From Breviolum minutum Mf 1.05b.01 (lineage: Eukaryota; Sar; Dinophyceae; Suessiales; Symbiodiniaceae): a DNA stretch of 64,000 bases. The stretch is from positions 124,001-188,000 of the forward strand of contig DF239422.1 of the NCBI GenBank assembly GCA_000507305.1, in the 5' to 3' direction. Shown in pieces: positions 10,598-21,374 of this stretch (positions within the stretch are counted from its first letter, which is position 1; every line of letters begins with the position of its first letter). A program made the translations under genes and the position numbers. Below the pieces are notes generated by a model, which saw only the letters and a list, made by a program, of their open reading frames with translations, made no database searches and was not told the DNA's origin.

Positions 10598-12425
10598 ATG
10601 ATAATTCCTGACCAAGTGTTCGCAACAGGAGAGAATGGTGCCATATGGTCGACCTGCCAGTTAGGACTTAGGATGTGAACTTTTAAAGATATCCAGTCAT
10701 CCAGTTGCAACGGCTCAGGATTGAAATTCAACAGTCCAACTTTGCTTGCTCTGCGTCAGCTGGCAACCCTTAAGGTAGACCAAACCTTCAGATCTCTCCT
10801 TGATCATGATATTGACAGGTTACCGGCGTCCCTTCAAAATCTTGGTCAAGCAACAGGTGAAGTGCACATGGTATCTTGAATGTTTTCATACGCTTATCAA
10901 TGGAAAAATGAAAGTGTCCCCGTATCACTTGGGGTAGTCAGCAGGATGATGATATGTCTAGTCCAAATCACCCATTTTGTAGTATCTACTTCAAATGTTT
11001 CAAGAATATCCCACAAGATGTTCATACATTACTAACATCTTTCTATTTATTCCCCAAAAGAAAATACATATACAGTATGAAAAGTATTTGACCTTTTCTG
11101 TTGCCTGGCTTCCAAAACACATGGAATTTTCCATGAATTTTCCACCTTTCTGGGCACGTAGGGCCCCTCCACCTCTCCATCCACATCCATCTTGGGCATC
11201 TCCAACCCCTACCGTCGCCAAGGCTTCACCAGTTCGACCCGGTGGGGCCACCTGAGTCGTCACAGGAGGAAGGTTGGTTCTATAATGCGAAATATAAGTA
11301 GGTAATGATTGACTAGGTAGTGTAAAGGATATATATATATATAACATATATATAATTGTATACTGTATAGTACAAGTAATATACAGCACATGTATTTCTG
11401 ATATGACGATTTCAACTGATAGTTGTTTCAATCTAATTCAGGTTCTACTACTGCCATTGTAGGCATTTTGGTGAGAAGTCCTGTAAGTCATGTTCATTCA
11501 GGAATTTTTGAAGAGACCTGAAGCTTTGATAAAACGCAGCATGGGACCCCTTCATCGTAGATGATCCTGTCAAAGGAAATGATCTTACTGTTGATGGACA
11601 AAATTCTGACTTTCTACATCATTGTCCATCAACCGTGAGATCTGTTCATTTAAATTCAAAATGAACCACTTCCAAATCGAATCGATGAGCATGTAACACC
11701 TTCCAAATCAATAAATCTGATGGTATACCTGTACCCTCCAATGTTGCATATTTTCCTTAAAGGTACTACGGTTGATGGACAAAATCCTGCACCAGCACTT
11801 GGAGGGATAACTTGGACAGATTAGTACGCCCCCTTTACCCCCTAATTCAATGTTGGGTGTCTTTTGTCAATGAGGTGGTGCAGGATTTTGGTCATTCAAC
11901 TTTTTTTTTCTGACAACCAAACACTGCCCCAATGTTAAAGAGGGAGTACGAGGGTTAGTCTTAGGGTGCAAGTAAAGTGGTGCAGGATTTCGTCCACCAA
12001 CAGTATTTATGGATTTGACTCCACCGAGCACCAGGTTGAACCTCCAAACCTACCCTCTCAATGTGTTTCCCTCAGCTGACATGGTCGAGGGTGGGTCTGC
12101 TGCAAAGCCAGCTGATGGACAACGAAGAATGGCGGTTTCTGCCTGGTGCAGTACTATAGATACACCTCTCCGGAAGGGAAGATGGTAACCTTTCTACAAC
12201 AACAGCTTTGTAAAATTGACAAAAAATCTCGTCTCTGCACCAAATCTCGCTTCCAGGAAAGTTGTACAAGCCGCGCAAAAATTGGTGCACACCGTTGGGG
12301 CGAGAGATTCCCCAGGCATTGAAGCCAGCAACTTCCCAAACCACGAGAAAGATGGGTGTGCACCATCTGTGCAGCTTTGCACCCTATGCGAGCCCTGCCA
12401 GACCTTGTGCTTGGCATTTGGCTGA
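10598..12425 (+). CDS. Complete five-exon gene model, ~186 aa, unknown function
   Basis: ATG at 10598. Exons 10598-10647, 10735-10856, 11162-11272, 12076-12184 and 12257-12425 (TGA). All four introns are GT-AG, every junction is phase-compatible, and the summed length is 561 nt, a multiple of three. Protein pieces: MIIPDQVFATGENGAI; ALRQLATLKVDQTFRSLLDH; FDPVGPPESSQEEADMVEG; AAQKLVHTVGARDSPGIEAS; and a Cys-rich end, VQLCTLCEPCQTLCLAFG. Acceptors TAG|G and CAG|G fit the local pattern. Opposite-strand frames are open over parts of exons 2 and 5, so the model needs transcript support. The Cys cluster at the C-terminus might bind metal. It converges on the minus-strand gene ending at 12955. Confidence 0.45.
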
Positions 12426-12652
12426 AAAGGAAAGGCAAACCAATCCCATTGATCGTTGCCAGATGTCAGGAGCCGTTGCTTTGTGTACCAAAGGATCCAA
12501 GTCATTGGTCTTTCTGAAGTCAAAAAAAAACTGCATGTCTCACTTCAGATACAACGGCCGCTGTTTCTCTTTAGAGCGAATTGAACGTTGTTCTCATGCA
12601 AACTTTACAAGTAAAAATCCCGACACCCCCCGTAGTTTCTCAAAATGACTTA

Positions 12653-12882
12653 GCGTCACCCCCGGCTGGGCGAATCTGCTTTAACGGCAAGGAATGCATT
12701 GACGCCTGATGCACCAACCCGCTCCTCCAAACCACTGCAGTCGACGAAGGCATCGTGTGCCGCAAGGGCAGCTAGACCTGTTGATCAACCAAGGTGAAAG
12801 TCCCAACAACGAGGGCTCCGTTGTTGGATGGAATTATTAGTTCATTCTGGAAGGTGGTGCCGTAATGTGCTGTAAAAAAGGA
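12653..12882. other. Coding-like segment, strand unresolved
   Basis: Three strong but incompatible readings overlap. Minus: exon after TTTTTTACAG at about 12882, reading HYGTTFQNELIIPSNNGALV and ending TAG. Minus, another frame: LAALAAHDAFVDCSGLEERV up to a TGA at 12656. Plus: exon 12653-12801 (ESALTARNALTPDAPTRSS) with a donor CCAAG|GTGAAA. The GC-rich base composition says something here is translated; I cannot choose. Confidence 0.45.
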
Positions 12883-12954
12883 GATATGATTATCAAAAAT
12901 ATGAAGTATCTTGTAAATCAAGTGACTAAGGTTAGATGAATCTGGGTGAAAGCT

Positions 12955-14473
12955 CTACATGTCTTCATGTGGGGAGACTTCCCTGCTAGCCGCTGCCTTT
13001 GAAAGGCGTTTTTCGTTTTCGGCCGCTTCTGCTTTTATGAATTTTTTGGGGAAACCCCCGAATGCCACTGCCCAGGAAATAAGGCTCTATGAATGGATTA
13101 TTAAGGGATCATTGTGGTTAATACCCATCATGTCATGGATCTTTGCCAAGTTCTTCTGAGAAATTCAAAGTTCCCACCCGTGGCGTTTTTTAAGTCATGA
13201 AGCCGCGACATTTTTCGAATGGAGCTCTTGCCAAAGCGACCTCCATCCTCCCTATTTTTCAAGACAAGGATGGAATATATCACATCCCTCTAAAAAGCAC
13301 ACCACATCATATCAAATTATGTCAAAGTATTATCTATCACCCTGTAAACAATCATCCCAAGCTTGGCGAAAATCTTCCAGAAATACAAGAACCTTTTCTC
13401 TGGTGCCTGGTGGTACTGCAGCTCTGACATGCGTTGCCATTGGTGCCACAACGACAAAAGAGATGACCTTAAAAGAAAGCTGCCAGTGGTACAGAAAAGT
13501 GATTGGTGATGCTGATGCTGGCAGATGGTGCCAGATGGTGTTGCAATTGGACAATATGTAATTCGTAAAGCTGTATTTTTCTAGTTATGCATCATTTGAT
13601 GCAACTTAAGATGGGAGAGACATTCTGAACATCTGTTCAAATGACATAATATTTCATCAACCAAACCTCAACCTCGGTAATCAATGCAAAAAACCTGGAT
13701 AATTTGTATTTCTCTTAAAGGGCCATTTCCATTACCTTATGACTTCTGATTTGCCTAGGCTCAAACTCATGATATCACCAAGTTACTGTCACCAGGCACG
13801 GATGCAGCATCCCAATCCTTGCTGAAGGTTAAGGTTGGGAATATACAAAAAATGTCACCTTCCTGGTTGTTATTAGGTAGTGAACTACTAGTGGATGGGG
13901 AAGAATCCTAAAGTTCACCAAAAAAGTTGGGCAGTGCAGCCCCAACTACCAATCTCACAATGGATTTTGTTGTTTTTCGATCTTTTTTCGCCTTAGAGCT
14001 TGTGATTTGACTGTGTATCTACAGTATTAATGACTTCAAAAAAAACAAAGCAAGAAAGATAGATCGCTGGAATCTGGGGAGAATGCTCTACTCAACTTAT
14101 AAATGCTTGGATGTTCAAATGATGTGTGACTCCACTCCGGATGTCTTGATGAAGATGCCATTGATCATTTAAGACTCCATCTTAGCAGCCAAAAATGAAG
14201 AATAGATTGAATAGATCACACAACAGTATCATCAACATCAACATCAACAACCACAAGGCCACAAGAACAAGGTCACAAGGTCCTGCTCTTCCTCCGCCAG
14301 CATGGCCAAAAACTCCGTGGCCTCTGGTGCTTTCACCTCGGGCGCCTTCACGGCGGCACTCGACTTTCTCAGGCGGCAGGAAGTGCAGCCACAGCCTTTG
14401 CCCAGCTGGAAGCTGTGCCTCAACCGAAAACGACCGGAATTCTGTGGCCAACGAGCTACTAGACCACCAAAAC
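12955..14473 (-). CDS. Three-exon 3' end of an unrecognised gene
   Basis: Exons 14277-14473, 13341-13467 and 12955-13067 (TAG). Introns are GT-AG with a pyrimidine-rich TTTTAAG|G acceptor and a GGGCAG acceptor; junction phases are 0 and G+TG. Readings: FRLRHSFQLGKGCGCTSCRL and KAPEATEFLAMLAEEEQDL; then SFVVVAPMATHVRAAVPPG and LVFLEDFRQAWDDCLQ; then FPKKFIKAEAAENEKRLSK ending HEDM. A GCGCTSC cluster precedes an Ala/Glu-rich helix, and the tail is Lys/Glu-rich. A plus-strand frame opposite the last exon is open but continues into intron-like sequence. Start not found; no family recognised. Confidence 0.55.
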
Positions 14474-14479
14474 CTGGTT

Positions 14480-15359
14480 TGATGCTTGCAAAGGCGCTTC
14501 TCTCTTTTTCATGGCAAATGAGAATCCTGAAAAAAGAAACAAATTTACAGTAAGGTGAAGAAAATTCCCGCGAAACGTAATTGATAGAGAGAATCCCTTA
14601 ACGATTTCAGACAAATCCGTTGCTTAGTCATGTGTTGTGAAATTCAACCAGATGTGTGGCATGTCGGTATATCTGTTTCTCATAAAGCTGGGTAGTTTGG
14701 CAAAAAAAAATGTGAGTAGATGCAAAAGCCCCAGTGCATCATATACACTATAAAACAAATTGTACTATACATAGTGTTTAAATCTGAAATATACGATATA
14801 ACTACAATAAATACAATGTGTAAATACACAAAACACAAACATATCATATACAACTAATAGTATATGATATATCATATATGAGAAACTAATGCATATTGGT
14901 GTTGTGTATTGTCAGTATTGCCTGGCTTGTCAAAATCAGTAAGAGCCTCATGTCCTTCACAGAATTCCCTGAGGATTGCCAAGCACGGTTCTAGTCTATC
15001 CGGAGCGGTAAGGCTAGTACTCAACACTCCTTGCCAGCTGCCAATTGCGCAGATCCTTTGGGGTCAAAAATAGCCCTCCCGCATGCATCAAATGAAGAGC
15101 AATCATTTCACAAACGCAGAATTCTAGTAATACTACCCTCATGGGGATTCCTAGTAGCAGTTACTCTTTTTGGTTCTTGCAACAGTTTTCAGAAGTATCG
15201 ACCCCATTTCTTCACAGTCCAAGGTGCTGTGTCTGTAGATCCACTTGGCACTGCAATCCACAAGAACATTCAATGAAGCTTCCCCAAGGGGCATTTGTCA
15301 TCTCCTGACCCAGACTTGAGCCGGATCTTTTGTTGGGGCAGAAAATACGTCTCTTGTTG
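14480..15359. other. No supported gene; TA-rich intron-like sequence
   Basis: Strongly AT-rich at 14700-14900 with imperfect TATGATATATCATATATG palindromes. The segment at 15031-15100 is GC-richer and open on both strands, but I find no splice pair I trust. Confidence 0.45.
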
Positions 15360-15360
15360 C

Positions 15361-15479
15361 TGAAGCCATGCAACTTTGCAAAAACGATGGAAAACGCTGG
15401 AAGCGAGAAATGGACATTGGAAGGATGTCTTCGGAACTCTCATGTTCTACTGGATCTCATTAAAGTTGTGGATGCCGAG
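15361..15479 (+). CDS. Candidate exon upstream of an introner-like copy
   Basis: The plus frame LQKRWKTLEARNGHWKDVFG then FYWISLKLWMP runs to a good donor CCGAG|GTAATC. A second plus frame (ENTSLVAEAMQLCKNDGKRW) is open over the first half, so either the frame or the exon limits remain unsure. An introner-family copy starts 50 bases into the following intron. Confidence 0.4.
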
Positions 15480-15522
15480 GTAATCTTGAAGATAGAATGT
15501 TCAGCCATGTTCACTGCTTGGG

Positions 15523-15600
15523 TTGCGATGCTCCCCCTTAAAAATGTCATGTCATCCTGGTGGTCACTTGGTCACTGGCATCCTGGAGCGGGAGCATTGA
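15523..15600 (+). mobile_element. Introner-like element, copy 5
   Basis: GATGCTCCCCCT on the left and GCGGGAGCATT on the right form the terminal inverted repeat. The interior is AATGTCATGTCATCCTGGTGGT, the best match to the family core. It lies within the intron that begins at 15480. Confidence 0.55.
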
Positions 15601-15959
15601 ACACTGCATTTGTGCTTCACTATTTCTCCATCTTTCCTCCCCCTTCAAACCACGCCTCGGTCGTGTTGGTCACATTGGCTGATACATCACATTTACCAAA
15701 GGGCACGGACATCAACAATCCAAGCACTACAAGTTTGCAAGACATCGCAATGGTCCGGAGATTTGTTTGAATACCTTCGGGTGCCGAGATGGACAACTCT
15801 TCGATAGAGTCTTAATGGCTGCATCGCATTGGACGTTGACATGAAACAAGGTGGGAAATGACACCAAGAAAGCTGTCAACACCTACTAGTAATCCCTCCA
15901 AAAAAGGAATTATTGACCAAAACTTGCCAGGTCATGTGAGATCAAAAAAAGCCGGGTAG

Positions 15960-16264
15960 CTACAGTATCTGGTTTTTAAGGCCCCCCAAAGTGCTGCTAT
16001 CTTCAGCACTTCGTTTCCTGCATATCTGTTTGATCTCGTTCAAGTCTTCTAACTGCCGATCCGCTAGATCTTGGGGTACAAAGCCCCACACAGGATGCAA
16101 GTGACCACCAGGATGACATGACATTTTTGAGGTTCCGGAAAGTCCCAACTTAAACCTTCACGTGCCACAATTGCATCTTGGGTACGGAGCATCCCATGGT
16201 GTACCTCAAAATTTAGAGACACCCTTTTAAAAAGATGTTCAATGCACCACACACTATCTTGCAC
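15960..16264 (-). CDS. Last two exons of an unrecognised gene
   Basis: Exon 16205-16264 (VQDSVWCIEHLFKRVSLNFE, phase 0 at both ends, acceptor TTGCAG|G) and exon 15960-16052 (LEDLNEIKQICRKRSAEDSS ... LGGLKNQIL, TAG). The intron 16053-16204 is GT-AG and consists almost wholly of an introner-like element. The terminal exon looks like an amphipathic or coiled-coil helix. An alternative acceptor at 16070 would lengthen the last exon but breaks phase. Confidence 0.6.
16053..16204 (-). mobile_element. Introner-like inverted-repeat intron, copy 6
   Basis: Minus strand: GTACACCATGGGATGCTCCGTACCCAAG... and, at the other end, TTGCATCCTGTGTGGGGC...TACCCCAAG. The interior AATGTCATGTCATCCTGGTGGTCAC is nearly identical to copy 5. 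It lies exactly between two coding exons joining in phase 0. Confidence 0.65.
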
Positions 16265-16500
16265 CTGCAACTCCAGGCCAAGCAGTTTTCGCATCCCCCA
16301 TCTGAGTAACCCGGGCGCCAGCAACAATACGCCTGGCTCATGGTCAAAGGCCTAGATTGAAATGTTTGTAATTTGTACATTACGGCTAATCTCCGCTAGT
16401 TTTTGTGCTACAATTGACCACCATTGGATATGGGTGTTTTCAATTTCTTGGGACATCACTATCTATTTTTTTGAATTTCCATGTTTTTCTCTACCACCAG

Positions 16501-16588
16501 AGCAGTAACGACGATCGCAACACAATTTGAGAAGTTCCCAGGAGTCCAAGGTCAGATCCCTCAGCCAGCAACCTTCATAAAAGCCCTG
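16501..16588 (+). CDS. Candidate internal exon
   Basis: Classic acceptor TTTTTCTCTACCACCAG|A followed by an open frame reading AVTTIATQFEKFPGVQGQIP then QPATFIKAL, ending at CTG|GTCACC. Length 88 = 1+87. The frame stays open well beyond this donor, so the 3' limit may be later. Function unknown. Confidence 0.45.
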
Positions 16589-16599
16589 GTCACCAACTG

Positions 16600-18400
16600 G
16601 CAACCATTCCAAGAACCCAAAAAAGATACAAGGTCCACAAGCCATTGTGGAGGTCACCCATTTTGCGGCTGGCGCATATTCCATTACAGGTGGTCAAAAT
16701 TCATGCCAAAAATGAGTAAACTCAACAGCAAAAACACAACATGGATTACACACCAGTCTTCCGACCAAGAACTACCGGGATTCCATCTACACCCTGGGTG
16801 CTCCATTGACATGGTGCCTTTCAACCAACCAAAAACCCAAGCTAAAACACCAGGGTGTTGGACTTGGAAAAATATCATCTAACCAACCTGAAAGTTACAA
16901 TGTTTCATTTGGAGGCTTAGATGCTTACGCCACAGCATGGATGCTTACAATAACACACACCAGCTACCGCCAGCTACCAGGGATGTATCAACCCCTGGAT
17001 TTCACACCAACAAATTGGTTCAAATCATAAGATGTCCAACGGAAACCTGCTGAAATAAGGAGGTTCCCCTCTCCTCTCCCATACTATTTGGGACAACTCT
17101 GTCACCCGAGCTCGGTCATTTGGCTGCCCAACTGGAGTGGCACATTGGGCATGTTGGCATAGGTCAAGCAAATCACCACCACAGCCTAAAAGATGAAATT
17201 TGGCACACAATCTGATCTGGACTGGAATGGCTTAGGTGGGCAAACGATTTTTGTGGCAGAGTTTTCCAGTCATGCTGTTGAATGGAAGAAACCCAGCCAT
17301 CTGGGATGTATAAAAAAAACTGTAAATAGTAAGATAAACTACAGTACTTCATAAAATCCTAGTACATAATTGGATTTTAGCATTTCTGTCAGTGGTACCA
17401 GGTAGACAAATATTTCTGAAGCAAAAAAAGCTCGCAATTTCAGGCCATGAATGGACTCCCAGACTTGGCCCTGCAGGTTTACATCTTAAAGCTGAAGAAA
17501 TGATGAGTTCCAAATTTCAGACAAAATGTTCAGCTTCCAGGGCTGAAATGGCATGTAATGTTTGGTTTGATTTTAACTCTTCAAATGCCTGCAGATCTCC
17601 AAGTATGGCTATACACACCAAAAATGGGTCCAATTCAACATTCCTGAGTTCAAGCTTCAACGTGTTCCCCGATCAGGGGTATGAGACATGTCCTTGTCAT
17701 TATCCTCATATCGTTATCCTTACCTTTGTCACTATCATGTCATTTTAATGTCAGTATCATTGGTGGATGCATTTGGAAAACCAATCGCGGGCATGGTATT
17801 ATCATGTCATACATCCCCCATCATAGATCACGAATCATGAGTCATAAATGAGTCATAAATAAATAGGTCAAAAAGCATAGAACATAAACTGTATGAGGTT
17901 TTTATAGACATATGTACCGTCCCATATACATATCTGAATTATGACTACAGTATATATTCCCAATGTGCATTCATCAAAATGACGATCTTTCATTATCGTC
18001 TCAATAATCACTGTCTATTCTCTCCACTTCACCAACTGGCTAGCGATTATGCTCAACCCCCCCAAACCAGTTCATCCTTTAAATTGGACAAAAAAAAATG
18101 ATATGGAAAAGCATTCCATCCATCCATCCCTTGCTCCAATCATCCCATGGGCTAGGTGAGCTGATAGTTTCATGGAAACTTAAAGAACAAGATTGCAGCG
18201 TTGGTCTGTGCATCGTTTTCCAAGGTACCATATCAACTTTGGGGGTGAATCTTCGTTTCAGGGTGTATGCTAATCACACATCTACAACCGCAAAAAAGCT
18301 AGCTTTACTGTAAGTAAGCTCCATAAGATCCAGCTCTTGTAATCAGCTAGTTTCAATTAAGGTAAAGAATCGGCGCCCCAAATGTTTCCTTCGACAAGTA
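16600..18400. other. No firm gene
   Basis: Open frames at 16684-17030 and 17392-17748 (plus: HEWTPRLGPAGLHLKAEEMM) look partly protein-like but have no splice signals I trust. The rest is AT-rich with TATAT runs near 17900-17960. Confidence 0.4.
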
Positions 18401-18402
18401 AC

Positions 18403-18459
18403 AATGTACCACATCTGTCGCACCACGGCCATGAAGGCACCGACCTTGGCGCCGAGATT
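18403..18459 (-). CDS. Internal exon, 19 codons
   Basis: Between acceptor GATTCAG and donor ATT|GTTACT the minus strand reads NLGAKVGAFMAVVRQMWYI, phase 0 at both ends. The base composition (GGCGCC, GGCCGTGG) stands out from the AT-rich flanks. Hydrophobic, possibly a membrane helix. Gene unknown. Confidence 0.45.
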
Positions 18460-18549
18460 CTGAATCTGGACATCATCATAGAGAGTACAGAGAAAGGAAA
18501 TGCATCAGAAAAAAAGTGTCATCTTAATAAACGCATTAAACATTGTAAC

Positions 18550-19060
18550 AGTGGTTTTTCTAAACTTTCGCCATATTGTCCTGAGGTCAGAACTCTGAAA
18601 CAGTGAAGGTTAATAGGGTTTCCTTCATAAAAATGAATATATGATGGTTGTTCTAAATTCTTTCATCTGGAAAAAGTAATCTTCGCCAAAAAAATTCTTT
18701 CGCCGAACTTTCGCGAACTCCATGTTTTTCTTTCGCGGTACATGTTGGCCAAGATTTTGAAGAAAACCGTGGATGTGTGATATCCTCAAATTGTTCCAGG
18801 CGTCTGATCCCTCGTCACACTTCATTCTGCGGCAGCTGCACTTAAACATTTACGTTCTGCTTTAAGATGTTGGTCCTTGCTCACCTTCATCGGTCAGTTC
18901 TGACACAACAAGTCCACAGTTTAGGCCACCTAGCCTTCAAATGAAGGTCGTCTTTCGCCAAGGCTTTAGCAAAACTTTCGCCAAACTTTCGCGAAAACTT
19001 TAGCCGGAAAAAAATTTACTTTCGCCATTTCAGAAAAAAACTTTAGCCGAGACTGTTAAT
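18550..19060. repeat. Cluster of TTTCGCC/TTTCGCG motifs
   Basis: At least eight copies of TTTCGC (mostly CTTTCGCC or CTTTCGCG) plus CTTTAGC variants, all in the same orientation, at irregular spacing. It resembles in style the CTTCCGCG cluster near 40 kb. Not a simple tandem array. Confidence 0.6.
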
Positions 19061-19351
19061 TGCATACCCAAAGGCTTACGCAAAGGAAACCCTTTTCATG
19101 GACCTTTTGCTCAACTCTCATATAGAGTATTTATCCACTGTTGCAGGGGTGTGGCAAACCCCAAGTCATACATCTCAACTTTGCTGTTTTTCTGAGAACC
19201 CAAAAAGAATTGGTTGCAAGTTCGGTGTCAGTCCTTTTCTTTTTCTCATAATGGATAGTCATCATGTTTTCGGTTCGAGTTGAATTTGAGGATAAAATGC
19301 TCAGAGGAATCAGACTTTTTGCAAAGGGGATATCACATGAACATCCACAAC

Positions 19352-19456
19352 CTGGGATGCAAAAACCCACTCCATTGTTTCCCTTGATTCTAGGAAAACC
19401 CACCAGGATGACGTGACATTTTTCTATGAACTCCAGGGATCCCAAGCCAAACCTAC
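19352..19456 (-). mobile_element. Introner-like inverted-repeat intron, copy 7
   Basis: Terminal motifs TTGGGATCC and TGCATCCCAG flank the core AATGTCACGTCATCCTGGTGGG (minus strand). Its ends lie within a dozen bases of the splice sites, as in the other copies. Confidence 0.6.
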
Positions 19457-19545
19457 CAAATATCTTGGGCTCCGGACGGCCACCAGCACCGCAGCAACGG
19501 GGATCAACCTTCGATGCGGAGAACTCTCCCGTTTTTGCCAGCAAT
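19352..19545 (-). CDS. Exon followed by an introner-like intron
   Basis: The minus strand 19457-19545 reads LAKTGEFSASKVDP then CCGAGGRPEPKIF, ending TTTG|GTAGGT, a good donor. The intron 19352-19456 (105 nt) begins GTAGGTTTGGCTTGGGATCC and ends TTTTTGCATCCCAG. The following frame (CGCSCDIPFAKSLIP) is open in phase. The upstream boundary of the exon is not resolved. Product unknown, with a CCGAGG turn-rich segment. Confidence 0.5.
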
Positions 19546-19740
19546 TGATGTCATGATTTCAGGTTTATCCGTTGGTGTTTTTTTCATAAGCGGAGTAAAC
19601 CGCCATCGAAAGTGAGTGAGGTTGGTACTTTGGTCAACTCAACTGCATCAAAATCAGGAATAAGGGTATCCCAAAGTTGCAGGTATCAGGACAACCAGAA
19701 GATTTATGGACCAAATTTATATACAAAAAATCATAATAAT

Positions 19741-19757
19741 GATAATAATAATAATAA
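19741..19757. repeat. AATA/TAATAA run
   Basis: Short (ATA)n microsatellite, the source of a poly-Tyr frame on the minus strand. Confidence 0.8.
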
Positions 19758-19800
19758 AGCTCCAGCGCAGCTATTGATTGGACCGATTCCACTACATCAC

Positions 19801-19841
19801 CTAAGCTTCCACACGTTCGCAAGAGTTTCAAAGGTCCAGCC
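19801..19841 (-). CDS. Small internal exon
   Basis: Reads GWTFETLANVWKL from acceptor GGGTCAG|G to donor CTTAG|GTGATG on the minus strand. Short, but both splice signals and the residue composition fit. It may belong to the same gene as the exon at 19457-19545, in which case it lies upstream. Unrecognised. Confidence 0.4.
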
Positions 19842-19999
19842 CTGACCCAAAGTCCATGGCGGGTGGTTATGGTTTTCGGGGATTTCTCTACAGAAGGGGG
19901 CGTTGAAAGACAAATTCTCGAAGCTCTACGAGTGGAGCTGATACTAAAATCAACTGTTTCAAGGAAATGTTTGGGAGTCCTGCTTTTGAGACACGCCGA

Positions 20000-21060
20000 T
20001 CTATAAACAGGTGTGGTATTCAAAAAAGGACATGTGCCGCTTATGCCAGTATCATCATGTGTGTTGTTAGTTTTGCTGCATCACGTTGGTGATCTTTGTC
20101 CATGTTTTCTACATTGCGATTACATCATGAGCTAGTGACAGTGTCATTGTGTTCTGTTCCTTGGTGTCATTTATGATCATGTTGGTCAAATTTTGAATTC
20201 TTCACAATCAGGAAAGCCCTGAATTGAAAGGAAACAAAACCTACAAACCACCACATTAGGATGATGCCATCGACCTCGCTTCACAGACTTCCCACAGGGC
20301 TAGGTGACGATGAATCTACATATACAAGTTGATGTTCTAAGGAGTCGTACCAATGTCCTACCTGTCACAAAAACTCATTATATAGAAACTATATGCTGTC
20401 AAAGATTTTCTAATGATAAATCATCAACCTCCAGAGTCGTTGAAAATTCTGACAGGTTGAAACATGGAAACATGGAGTTCCAAAAACTTATGAAAGCGTC
20501 CTCAGGATCCAACCATTCAATGTTTTCCCCCTTTTGCCGACGAGCATTCCCTATCAACATCCACATCCAACGACCCATTCACATCCAAGAGGCTGTTTAG
20601 CAACATACCTCGGCAGACAACATCAAAATGCCAAGGGCTGAAAAGAAGAATGTTTCCAAAGTAGGGAACCCTTGAAATTTCAAAAATCAAAAAATAACTG
20701 CAAAAAAAATGGTTTCATTTCCACATGGCAATTTTGGGGGTCCCAAATGTAAAAGAGGTCAATCTCTTGGCATTCTGGGGTCGGGGAGCATCATGGGTTT
20801 ATACTTGTATTAATCCCTATTGCCAGGGGAGTAACTAAAATTCTCTCTCATGAATCCCCAAACACGAATTCCCAAGCAGGGCCGTAGTCTTATGAAACCA
20901 TATGCTGGAAGATTTAATACAAATCTTGGGAAACATAGAATGATTCGGTCAACTGGATGTACCTGAAAGCCAGTATCTCCTTAAAGTCAGTATCCTTACT
21001 AAAATACCTTTTGGGGTGATATACAATTCACCCAGATCCAGCCAAGGTTTGTTTTTGAAT
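20000..21060. other. No supported gene
   Basis: A plus-strand frame of 98 codons at 20304-20600 has no splice pair I trust. A diverged introner core (minus: GATGGCATCATCC...GTGGTGG) occurs near 20243-20270 and another fragment near 20770-20800, suggesting old copies. Confidence 0.4.
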
Positions 21061-21063
21061 AGC

Positions 21064-21374
21064 CCCAAAAAATGGCTTGATGTGCCGTACATCATTTCAC
21101 AAAGTCATCCAGACTCTCAAGCTTCAAGCATGGGATTTTCAACCGTATACAGTGGGTTGTCCCCCTTCCCAGGTAGTCAGTAGTTTCATGGTAAACAGGG
21201 CATCACCTACAAAATACACATTGATTGTAGTGATACTTCTGGTCCCTCTTGCAGAGAAGGGGACAATCCCATATATGTGTGCTGCTGGAAATTTTACAGC
21301 TTGGTTTCTCCATGCAAAGACAGGGTTTCTGGGTTCGGGACACCAAATTCTTCTGTTTGTTGCGGTGGTTCTAG
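21064..21374 (+). CDS. Two exons joined across an introner-like intron
   Basis: The exon ending at 21144 reads PKKWLDVPYIISQSHPDSQ then ASSMGFST and stops at donor ACC|GTATAC. The next exon, 21300-21374, reads LGFSMQRQGFWVRDTKFF then LLRWF and TAG. Phase 0 at the junction. The 155-nt intron between them (21145-21299) is an inverted-repeat element. The upstream exon limit is unsure (a possible acceptor is just left of 21064). Function not recognised. This is one of the cleanest introner cases in the window. Confidence 0.55.
21145..21299 (+). mobile_element. Introner-like inverted-repeat intron, copy 8
   Basis: Begins GTATACAGT, then GGGTTGTCCCCCTTCCCAG. The other end is AGAAGGGGACAATCCC followed by a 29-base tail ending TTTTACAG. 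The repeats pair as GGGTTGTCCCC/GGGGACAATCCC. The interior lacks the CATCCTGGTGGT core, so this is a different subfamily sharing the architecture. Confidence 0.65.

Noticed and set aside
12959-13159. Plus-strand frame with a hydrophobic end (LWLIPIMSWIFAKFF)
   Set aside because: The GC-rich half matches a minus exon with a good acceptor, and the hydrophobic half is AT-rich intron-like sequence.
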